In this document: in pieces, positions 55,069 to 64,000 of the stretch
How the letters are laid out: each line of letters starts with the position of its first letter
Numbering within the stretch: position 1 is the first letter of the stretch
Source of the DNA: Otatea glauca
Lineage: Eukaryota; Streptophyta; Magnoliopsida; Poales; Poaceae
Direction: 5' to 3'
Length of the DNA stretch: 64,000 nt
Assembly (NCBI GenBank): GCA_036346275.1
Contig: CM070713.1
Span: 75,694,382-75,758,381 of the forward strand
The notes under the pieces: generated by a model
Seen by the model: only the letters and a program-made list of their open reading frames with translations
Database searches by the model: none
What the model was told of the DNA's origin: nothing
Program-made: the position numbers and the translations under genes

Positions 55069-58000
55069 TTACACGGTGTAGCTCTGCTGAATAGTCTCAA
55101 TGTCGAGCCCCTTGAGCTTCACCACCGACTCGACGTGCCCCTTGAGGGTGTGCAGCTCCCTGAGCCTGCAACAAAGCCAACTCTTTCAGTAAGAAATGAG
55201 TCGAATGGAATGTTTTCAGGCAGTGGCAGTGTGGCGTCGTACGTACCTGGCGACCTCGGCGCGCTTGGCGGCCTGCTCGGCGATCTCGGAGAGCTCGCGG
55301 TAGCCGGAGTTGTCGTTGAAGAGGTCGGAGGAGGTGCTGGGCTGGTTCAGGCCGTGCAGCGTCCTCTGCGCCGTCGCCCACTGCGCCTCGCGCTCGCCCT
55401 TGCCGTAGTCGTTCTTGTTGGTGAACGCCGTCTGGGCAGCACCAAGAACAGAAGAATCCTCATGAGTAGACAGGTCATGGCACAGGAAGATGCATCATGT
55501 TCATAATCAAAGGAGAAGTAGGTAAGGAATAGAGAAGGCAGTGGCTTGCCTTGTTGTTGATGTTGTTCCATGCCCTGCCGCTGAGCGCGTATCGGATGAT
55601 GAACTTGAGCACGTCGAGCGGGATGTAGGTGACGATGCTGAACAGCCAGATGGCGGCGCCCCACCCCCATCCGATGCCCTGCATGCGGCAGAACTCCCAA
55701 TTGGCGTACACGGCGATGCACGTCGCCGCCAGCTGCGCCAGGAGGAAGGCAACGACGAGGAGGAGGCCCGGCCGCTCCACGAACGACCAGCTCCTGGACC
55801 GCGTCACGAAGATGAGCGCCTGGCTGATGATGCTCACCTGGAGGTATAGCGCCGCCATGAGCTCCCTGTCGTTCTCCTTGATCGACCTCACGCCGAATGT
55901 GTTCTACATTGCATCGCATCGAGATCATATCAGCCAGGAGGACCATGTTAGCGTGCATGCAAGAAGAAACCTCTTCGTCTCAGGTACCGTGAAGAAGTCG
56001 GTGTCGTGCGCGAGGTAGAAGAAGAGGACGGTCACGAGGGCCATGTAGGTGCCGAGGACGACGCCGGTGGCGAAGATCTCCTTGAGCTTCCACGAGTCGG
56101 GGGTGGGCGACGGCTTCACGCGGTCCTTGGAGATGGTCATGATGGTGCCGTCGTTGAGGATGGCGATGATGAGAACCATGAAGGGCGCGAAGTCGAACTT
56201 CCAGAGCAGCGCCACGAGCATGAAGCCGAACACGATACGGATGGTGATGGACACGGCGTAGATGGTGTAGTTCTTCATGCGCTGGAATATGGCGCGGCTC
56301 GTCAGCACGGCGCTGATGATCACGCTCAGCCCGGGCTCCGTCAGCACGATGTCTGACGCGCTCCGGGCGGCGTCGGTCGCGTCGTCCACGGCGATGCCGA
56401 TGTCAGCCTTCTTCAGCGCCGGCGCGTCGTTCACGCCGTCGCCGGTCATGCCGACTATGTGCTTCCGGTCCTGGAGCCGCTTCACAATCTCGTACTTGTG
56501 CTCCGGGAACACCCCGGCGAACCCGTCGGCCTTCTCGATCAGCTCGTCGATGGGGAGTCCGCTCATCTCGCTGCTCTTATCGCCCAGCAGGGTGGTGCTC
56601 GGGTACATGTTGGTGCCCATGCCGAGGCGCCGCGAGGTCTCCTTGCCGATGGCCAGCTGGTCGCCAGTGATCATCTTCACGTTGACGCCGAGGTGCAGCG
56701 CGCGGCGGATTGTCTCCGCGCTGTCGTGCCTTGGCGGGTCGAAGAGCGGCAGAAGCCCGATGAACTGCCATGGGTCGCCGGCGCTCTCCTTGTTCTTCTC
56801 CGGCACCTGCTGGTACGACACGCCGAGCGAGCGGAGGCCACGGTCGGCGTACTGGTCGATCAAGCTGTGGATCCTCTTCTCGGCCTCCTTGCCCATTCTG
56901 CAGAGCTCGATGATCTGCACACAAACAAGCCAGTGAAGCCACCAATGTTACTACACATCCTTGTACTGATGATGTTGTGGATGAGGAGCTAGCTAAGTAC
57001 TAAACCTGCTCAGGGGCGCCCTTGCTAATCCTGTGCCAGTCGCCATTGCCGTCGATGTAGGTGATGGCCGTGCGTTTCTCGACGGGGTTGAACGGAAGGA
57101 AGTGGACCTCCTGGATGCCGGCGCGGGCCTCCTTGGGATCGGCGAGCATGCCGACGATGCAGGTGTCGATGGCGTCCTGGTTCTCGACGCGAGAGGCCCT
57201 CGCGGCGTAGAGGAGCACCGTGTCCTTGTCGACGCCCCTGCCGCACACCTCGATGAGGGTCTTGTCCACGGTGAGCTTGTTGAGTGTGAGGGTGCCGGTC
57301 TTGTCGCTGCACAGCACGTCCATGCCGGCCATCTCCTCGATGGCGGTCATGCGCTTGGTGATGGCGCCCTGCTGGGACAGGCGGTGGGAGCCGATGGCCA
57401 TGGTCACCGAGAGCACGGTGGGCATGGCGATCGGGATGCCGCCGATTAGCAGGACGAGGAGGTTGTCGATGCCATCGCGGTACGCACGGTGCTGGATCGG
57501 GTACATGACGATGATCTCGACGAGCATGCCGACGGCGATGGAGATGATGCAGAAGTTGCCGATGGCCGTGAGCACCAGCTGGAAATGGCCGACATTGTTG
57601 GTGCTGTCCACCAGGTGCGCCGCCTTGCCGAAGAAGGTGTGCACGCCGGTGGCGATGACGACGGCCTCGATCTCTCCCTGCTTCACCGTGGAGCCGGAGA
57701 AGACACCCTGCCCGGAGTGCTTGTTCACCGGCATGGACTCGCCAGTGAGCGCCGCCTGGTCGACCTTGAGCGGGTCACCCTCGAGCAGCCTCGCGTCGGC
57801 GGGGATGATGTCCCCGAGCTTGACGCTGATGATGTCGCCGGGCACGAGGATGGAGGCATCCTGCTCGAGCCACTTGCCATCTCTGAGGACCTTGGTCTTG
57901 GGCGCGAGCCCAGCCATGAGCGCGGCGGCCGCGTTGCCAGCGTTGTTCTCCTCGATGAAGCTGATGGTGGAGTTAATGAATAGGAGGACGACGATGCCGA

Positions 58001-58401
58001 CGAAGTCCTGCCAGTCCGGGGGCTTGCCGCCCCCGTTGGCGAGCACGATTGCCATGATGGCGGCGCACTCCATGACCCAGGACAGCGGGTTCCACATGAA
58101 GCCGAGGAACTTGAGCAGCTTGCTCTCCTTCTTCTCCTCGAGCTTGTTGGGGCCGAAGATCTTGAGGCGGTTCTCGCCCTCGGCGGCGGACAGCCCCTGC
58201 TTGCTACATTTCAGGTGCTCGAACACCTCCGGCACCGGGATCGTCTCCTGCGGAAACATGACACGCGCACATTGTCATTTGTCAAGGAAACATACGGGAA
58301 GCGGACTCAAAACACTCCTACGTATCATGGAGGATGAGGAGGCGGCGGCGTACGAGGTCGACGGTCTCGTTGCGGACGTCCTCGAGGGAGATGGACGCCA
58401 T
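55069..58401 (-). CDS. AHA-type: plasma-membrane H+-ATPase (P3A-type proton pump)
   Basis: Six exons on the minus strand: 58401-58354, 58247-57006, 56914-55988, 55903-55550, 55431-55247, 55165-55069, giving 950 residues in frame. It pumps protons out of the cell at ATP cost and energises secondary transport. Seen: start MASISLEDVRNETVDL; actuator TGES (184-187); phosphorylation loop CSDKTGTLT with the catalytic Asp at 331; KGAPEQ; hinge TGDGVNDAP (587-595); about ten membrane spans; a C-terminal autoinhibitory region ending QQSYTV, whose penultimate Thr (949) is the known phosphorylation/14-3-3 site. All introns are GT-AG except intron 4, which has a GC donor (AACAAG|GCAAGC at 55549). The length is normal and no damage is present. 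The gene lies tail to tail with MCM5, 976 bp apart. Confidence 0.97.
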
Positions 58402-58630
58402 CTTTTTTAGTTGTTGTTGCTAATGGAGTGGGTGGATGGAAACGGTGGTGGTGTGGTGCGCGCGCGGAAGGGAGGAAGGCGCGCACTCCGGTCACCGTCT
58501 TCGCCTTGCCGTGCGGGGGTTAGGCCTTCACGGAACGGAGGAGGAGAGGAGGGCGGGGCGGTGCCTGCCTGCCTTGCCTCGGTCCGTGCGCTGCTTGAAG
58601 ACGAGATGGCCGTGCCCCGCCCGGCCGCCT

Positions 58631-58636
58631 CTTATA
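58631..58636 (-). promoter_or_regulatory. probable TATA box of the H+-ATPase gene
   Basis: The minus strand reads GCGGTATAAGAGG in a GC-rich setting, 230 bases upstream of the ATG at 58401. This leaves room for a leader of about 200 bases, normal for this family. Confidence 0.5.
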
Positions 58637-58639
58637 CCG

Positions 58640-59520
58640 CGCGCGCCAAGGCGGGTGGTTGCCACCGAGTGGTTGCATGCGAGCCTGGGAAAAAACCGAG
58701 CCCCCAGCGCGACGCGAGCTCCGGGCGCTGCGGTGCGCGCCGCGCGGCTGACCTCTTCTTCTTCACACCCGCGGTGCCGTCCGTTTGATACAACCCACGA
58801 TGGAGCGCTCGTGCCTGCGTACGCGACGGCTCTGGCGCATGTTGGCGATGTTGTTGCTGTTCGGTGCGGCACGTCGTTGCAAAAGCTGACGACAAGTTCG
58901 TTGTGCGTAATAGAACCTTTCGATAGGGTGCATCGCTGTAGCATGCATGGATGGGTGAATGCTGATGGAGTTCAGTTCTTCTCCAAGCCTCCAACTGGAC
59001 CGTTACGTACTTGTGTGTGTTATTCAGAAAACAAGATGTAGTAAAGCATGTTTTCAAAGCTGTATTTCTTTCTGTTGAATATTGCTAAGGAGATAAGCAA
59101 ACGCTGTTTTGAATCTATGAAAGGTCCCCCCCCCCTCGCGTGCGCATTTTCACAAAGATATGAGCACCAGGTTGGGTAATCCTTTCTTTAGCTTAACACA
59201 GTAGTGCTGCACTGCATTATTGCGAAGTAAGCAGCTTCCTCAAAGATCAGTCGAACGAAACACAAGCATCTAGGAATTACAGTGCAGCACGCAGAGAGAA
59301 CAAAGAGAAGAAATTCCAAACTGGTCCATCAAATATCTTCCAAAGAAATTCCCTTTGCCATCAACGTATAATGTGCAACTAAACTACGATCTTTCACAAT
59401 GTCCTGCGATACTTGTACTTGCTTGACAGATGGTACAAGTATTGCTAGTAATATTAGATGGTACACTAAAAAAAAAAGATGGTACAACTTGAACTACTTA
59501 ACATGGCCGAACCACCACCT
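58640..59520. other. distal promoter and intergenic DNA
   Basis: Upstream of the H+-ATPase. Frames at 58430-59060 on either strand are composition-driven and lack domains. No repeat is recognised. Confidence 0.4.
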
Positions 59521-59528
59521 ACCCGTGC

Positions 59529-60974
59529 CAGGGTTCCAAATCTTGTCGAATTTCAGACCACCCTGAAATCTAAAGTACCGGTCGGGAAAAAATAATAAAA
59601 ATTTGAAATTGCTACAATAACCCAAAAATTCGGTTTTCCTCGGCGAAATTTCGTGTTTTTTGGTCGGTTTTGAAACTTTTAGGGCCGTATTTGGTCCAAT
59701 AACCCTTAGGTAAGTCATCTCCTATGAATTTTTTTTTTGAGAAACCGAATTTTTTCAGACATTTTAAAATTTTGGCAGAAACACTGTCAGATTTTTATAA
59801 AATTGTAAATAAGCTGAACATTTTATGGTACTATCCTTAGTAGTTTAGGATCATACATAAAATTTTTTAAAATAATTTAACTTCATTTGTTATCTTTAAA
59901 AAATCAAAAAACAGACTGAACATAATTGGGACAGTTACATTGTCAGAATTTTATAAATTTTCTTGAGTGTGATTATTATCTAAAATTTTTATGAGAGATT
60001 AATAATTAACTCAGTACCATTATATAAATTTTCAAAAAAAGTCAACTTTATTTGTTTGGTCAATCAAATCTATGTAAGCATTGAACTTCGTTTGTTATAT
60101 TATATTTCAAAAATAAAAAAGAAAAGAACATAAATGGTACTGTACCTTGTAAGAATTTTATAAATTCACTGGAATGTGATCATGATTCAAAATTTTTATG
60201 AGATATTAAGAACTTCTTTATCATCATTCTGCATTATTTTCAAAAAATTTAAACTTTTTTTTATTGCTAAAGCAAATCTATGTATTGATCATCAGACTTT
60301 TATCCGGGCGTAGCACTGTCTGAATTTTTAAACATTATTTAAGAATAATCATCATCTAAAAATTTTCAAGAAACATTAATATTACATCAGGACCATCCAC
60401 AAAAATTTTCGAAAGTTTGTAACGTGGTTTAGATAATTTTTTATTTTGTTCAAGTTTGCAGGTAAGCCTTTTAACAGGGCAGTAGTACTATTCAAATTTT
60501 TAAAAATTCATACAGTTTTATCATTATCTGAAAATTTTATGAGAGCATTAGAGATACATCATAACCATACAAAAAAAATTCAAATGTTTATAAAGTAGTT
60601 TGAACCATTTTGCATTCAGTTCAAAATTACCGATCAGTATTTTATCAGAACAGTAGCAATGTTTGAATTTTTAAAAATTCTACAAACTTCAGAATAATCT
60701 GAATTTTTTATGGCAATATCAACATTGTGTCAGGAGTCTCCAAGAAAATTTCAAAAATTTTCGATATCGTTTGACCCACTTTTTCTCCGTTGCAAAAAGA
60801 CCGAAATTTCGGTATTTTTCGGCGAATTTCGTTTTTTCTCGATACAAATAAACCGGATTTGAATTTTTGTTTTTGAATTTCGGACGAGATTTGTCCAAAA
60901 TACCCGAATTTCGCCGAAATTTCGGAATCCGGTCAGAGGCGGTATTTTATCCGAAAACGAAATTTAAATCCTTG
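59529..60974. mobile_element. 1.45-kb non-autonomous CAGGG-type hAT-like element
   Basis: Starts CAGGGTTCCAAATCTTG and ends AAATTTAAATCCTTG (inverted, imperfect). The flanks ACCCGTGC (59521-59528) and ACCAGTGC (60975-60982) are an 8-bp duplication with one change. Both ends are rich in GAAATTTCGG-type words. The interior consists of about five or six degenerate direct repeats of roughly 150-180 bp, each with ACTGTC(a/t)GAATTTT, then (a)AAAATTTT(t)ATGAGA. No coding capacity. Related to 26169-27046 and to the end fragment at 14870. Confidence 0.82.
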
Positions 60975-60982
60975 ACCAGTGC

Positions 60983-62738
60983 TATTTCAAACTGCACATT
61001 CAACTACAGACCAACGGCAATGTTCACCAGAATGGCAATAAAAACACATCGCAAATTCAACACAAAGCGCTCAACAAAACAGAAAATATTTGGCATCAAA
61101 CTGCCTTCTAACCTTGATGCAACATTTTTCAATTCTAACAGCAAAGCTTATTGAGTGCGTCAAGCACAAGATTAGCAAGAAACTTGTTATAAGAATGCAT
61201 GGGTGGATGGTACGGACTACAAAAAACAATCAACTTCAGCTGCATACCATGTAAATGGGCAGCAGTTCATAGACTTAGAAAGTAACTTCGGACATTGACA
61301 GATGAACAACAAACAAGATCACATCTAGAGTATGATTACTATATACATGGACTAATACTGTAGTGCATCACTAGTTTCAGAATCTCCTTTCAAATCAAGC
61401 CTGGCATCATTCAAGACAATTCATATTATTAATAGCAACGAACTGTCTATAACAAACAAAACCAATCCAGGTCAATCGGAGAGTCAATATAAAAGTACAC
61501 AATAACTGAATTGCAGTTGTCCTGCGCAAAATCGCTTTGTTGATTCAACAAATTTCCAAAATATTAAAAACCATTCTGCAATGATGTGACCTGAGAGCAA
61601 AACCAACATTTAAGCTACTAGCCCATAACAGTTCATTGGCCATCCAATCCATATTCACTAACAGCAATGTATTATCATCTGCGAGCAATGAAATGCCCAG
61701 CCGCTTTGGGGCTTTTTACATTCCAAAAAAATATTCATTAGCAGCCAAAGTTTGTCGAGTAGCATAGCACGCTTATGATACAAAACTATTAGTGATATGT
61801 TCCAAATCCTAGAAAACACCAAGGCATATAATACTCCTATTGTTGTGCACAAATCATCAGCAAGCCCAAATTTAACCAGTAAGTCCTATTTCTTGAAATT
61901 TGTGTGCATGTAATGTGGTTAAGATACAGAAATCAAGCAAGTTTAGTTGGGTACTGGCAAGTGCAAGCAGTAATTACTGGTAACATACAACTTTATGCCA
62001 CCTATAACATTGCTAAACTAAAAGTAAACTGACAACTAATCAATGACATCTGACACATGATGGTTGTCAAATCCATCTTCTATATTACAATTCAGTACCT
62101 GTAACCCATAATAAAAAATGAATAATTTGCGCTAACTTGCAGAGCATTGCACCAACAATAAAACCGTGACGCTCACTTGCCAAGGTCCGCTACACAATCT
62201 AGCCCTAAAATCGCAACACACTTGTCAAGGTTCGCTACACACTCTAGCCAACGCAATATTTACCTTTCTGGACAGAAAGTTCAGCATAAACCCAAAATCT
62301 ACACAAAAGCATTTTACAATTTACATGTTTTTACCTGTGAAATGAGCTGTAGGCTACTTTTATATTCGTCGGACTAAGGGACTACTTTACATTCCAGTAA
62401 AACCCAACAATGGAGCAATCATACTTCGTAATGATACAAACAGAAAGTCACGCCTCCAGCAATGCAATAGAATTTACAAAACAAATCAAAATTAGGCCTC
62501 AGAAATAACTCAAACACGACATAGATATAAAGCAAGGGTTTTTTACTTATCACGGCATGGTATACTCAGTATACCAGAGTACTGCCAACTCTCTTAGCAT
62601 CACCAAAATCTTAATAAAAGCATCCTGGAGGCTGGAATCACTTCCTATCTTGCATAAACACTGAAACATCCATGAAAGGAAATGCAGATAACTCTTAAAA
62701 CCCTAGCTTTCCCACGCAGCAGCTGGCACCTCCCCTGC
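60983..62738. other. region downstream of eL39, no gene supported
   Basis: AT-rich with only short frames. The first few hundred bases below 62738 should contain the eL39 3' UTR. The rest shows no domain or repeat. CACTTGCCAAGGT(c/t)CGCTACACA is duplicated at about 62176 and 62220. Confidence 0.4.
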
Positions 62739-63114
62739 TCAGAACCCAAGCTTGGTGCGGCGCCAGTGCCTGCGCTTCGCGTTGTACCTGAAATAACACA
62801 AACCCAAAACAGCAGCAGGGCAGCATCAGCACACAGACGCCTAGGCCGACTCGAACAGAGGAGCAAGACGAGCGGGAGGCGGGGGTGGAGGCGGCCATTA
62901 CCTGATTGTGTTGTCGGTCCTCATGCGGATCCAGTAGGGGATGGGACGGTTCTGGCGCATCTTCTTCGCCAGCTTCTTCTTGATCCGGAAGGTCTTGTGG
63001 GACGGCTGCGCGACGAGGGAAAGGAACAAGCAATCGCATCAGCGAAACGTCGAAACCCTATCTGCACAGGCCGAACTCCATCAAATTCAACGAAGAGAGC
63101 TAGGTTGATACCAT
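62739..63114 (-). CDS. RPL39: 60S ribosomal protein eL39
   Basis: Three exons on the minus strand: 63114-63112 (ATG only), 63005-62902, 62787-62739, totalling 156 nt and 51 residues, the exact family length. The protein is a small, strongly basic component of the large subunit near the exit tunnel. It reads M, PSHKTFRIKKKLAKKMRQNR, PIPYWIRMRTDNTIR, YNAKRRHWRRTKLGF. The first exon consists of the start codon alone, directly followed by the GT donor (ATG|GTATCA), and the second begins after a CGCAG acceptor. All sites are canonical and the reading frame is intact. Confidence 0.96.
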
Positions 63115-63155
63115 CGTTGCGGCGGAGACGAAGAAGCGGCGTCGGCGGCGGCGGC

Positions 63156-63207
63156 GAAACCCTAGGTGCGTGAAGCGTCGAAGTGGTGGGCAGTGGGGAC
63201 TATATAG
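63156..63207 (-). promoter_or_regulatory. eL39 promoter elements: telo-box and TATA
   Basis: AAACCCTAG (63156-63164 on the plus strand) is a telo-box, typical of plant translation-machinery genes, about 45 bases from the ATG. TATATAG lies at about 63201-63207, 90 bases upstream of the ATG. GGCCCA/TGGGCT words in the next 250 bases (for example 63346 and 63371) match the site II style of such promoters. Confidence 0.65.
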
Positions 63208-63249
63208 TGGAGGCGAGCATCGCTGCAGGATGGGCTCAACGAGCTAGGC

Positions 63250-64000
63250 CTTCTCTTCCATGATTCCACAGTTCTGTGGTGGCAAACCAATGGCATATTG
63301 GGCTTTTCTGGGCTACGCTTTATGAAACACTGGTACTAGGGCAATTTAGGCCCAGAGAGAAATTTCTATGGCCCATATATGGCTGGATTCATTGGGCCCC
63401 TGACTGAATTTCCTCAGATTCTTCCGTGAATTGAAGTGTTTTTACTGAAGTTCCTGCCCGTGACATTCCTCCGTACATACTTATGCTTTAGAAATTAGAA
63501 TAGCCAAAGGAATTTTGGTGGATTTCATCAGTTTTGTTTTTAGAATAACAGATGAGGACACCCTTCCGATCTCTATTATTACATACTTATGTTTTTAGAA
63601 TATACTTGGAAGGTACCACCAAATTACTCTTAAAATCTTGTACTTCTGTCATCTCCATCCTTTAAACTTTTGGTACCTCTTCGTATATCCTGTTGATAGC
63701 TCAATAGATAGCTTAGTATCTCCTACGAATGGTAAAAAGTCTCTTATTAGAAACTGATGAGGATTAAAATTCTCCTTTTCTTCTGAGCCTCAACGATTAG
63801 AAACCATACTCTGTTAATAGGCTTATAATATATAAAGATCATAACATAGAACGAAGCACATACTTAACCAGATGGTTCATTTTCGACCAGTTCCATTAAG
63901 ATAATCTATAGCTTCACACTAGCCGTTCCCGACCAGTGAAGTAGTCATCCTGACCAGTGGAACTGGTCGGGACAAGCGATTATCCCCGTACATGTTTTCG
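63250..64000. other. distal eL39 promoter and intergenic DNA to the window edge
   Basis: No gene or repeat is recognised. A small ACCAGTGGAACTGGT-type palindrome lies near 63950. Confidence 0.35.

Noticed and set aside
57220..58410. 396-codon plus-strand frame across the H+-ATPase
   Set aside because: Exact antisense of exon 2 of an intact gene; Met/Ser-rich translation without a domain.

Overview
This window is plant nuclear DNA, almost certainly from a grass (Poaceae). The supporting features are intron-rich housekeeping genes with GT-AG and GC-AG introns, very GC-rich 5' coding ends, plant-type promoters (E2F sites upstream of an MCM gene, a telo-box on a ribosomal-protein gene) and a dense load of grass-type transposons. 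I cannot name the species from sequence alone.

Conserved genes, left to right: a single-exon GnT-II glycosyltransferase (100-1416, -); a small proline-rich PNRC-motif protein (19742-20344, -); plastid-type aspartate aminotransferase (31749-36831, -, 11 recognised exons); the replicative helicase subunit MCM5 (50047-54092, +, 19 exons, intact at 729 aa); a plasma-membrane H+-ATPase (55069-58401, -, 6 exons, intact at 950 aa); and ribosomal protein eL39 (62739-63114, -, 3 exons, 51 aa). Broken genes are a truncated TM9SF/EMP70 (nonaspanin) copy (15135-16578), a GRF-zinc-finger gene (4803-6046, -), and decayed fragments of an unrecognised gene family near 27.1, 28.7 and 31 kb. The genes between repeats are functionally unrelated housekeeping genes; nothing here resembles a metabolic gene cluster.

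Mobile DNA fills the rest. At 6.6-14.1 kb an old Ty1/copia element is split by a nearly complete Ty3/gypsy chromovirus (7980-13353) with a 5-bp target duplication. The AAT and MCM5 genes are divergent (head to head), and their shared upstream region is stuffed with a solo-LTR-like segment, a 3.27-kb hAT element (38204-41470, perfect 8-bp duplication) and an 8.16-kb Mutator-like element (41699-49854). The latter carries a MULE transposase, a plant-mobile-domain ORF and a GRF-zinc-finger ORF, all decayed. A 670-bp near-perfect foldback element at 29724-30393 shares the terminal sequence and GGCGATCGCC palindromes of that MULE and looks like its non-autonomous relative. Two CAGGG-type hAT elements (26169-27046, 59529-60974), two TIR elements inside one AAT intron, two Stowaway-like MITEs, a CACTA end and several tandem-repeat patches complete the layout.

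The best candidate for something unusual is the MULE family: an element with three gene modules, a palindrome-rich internal promoter-like block, a hairpin relative elsewhere in the window, and an insertion point 193 bp from the MCM5 start codon, just upstream of its E2F sites.
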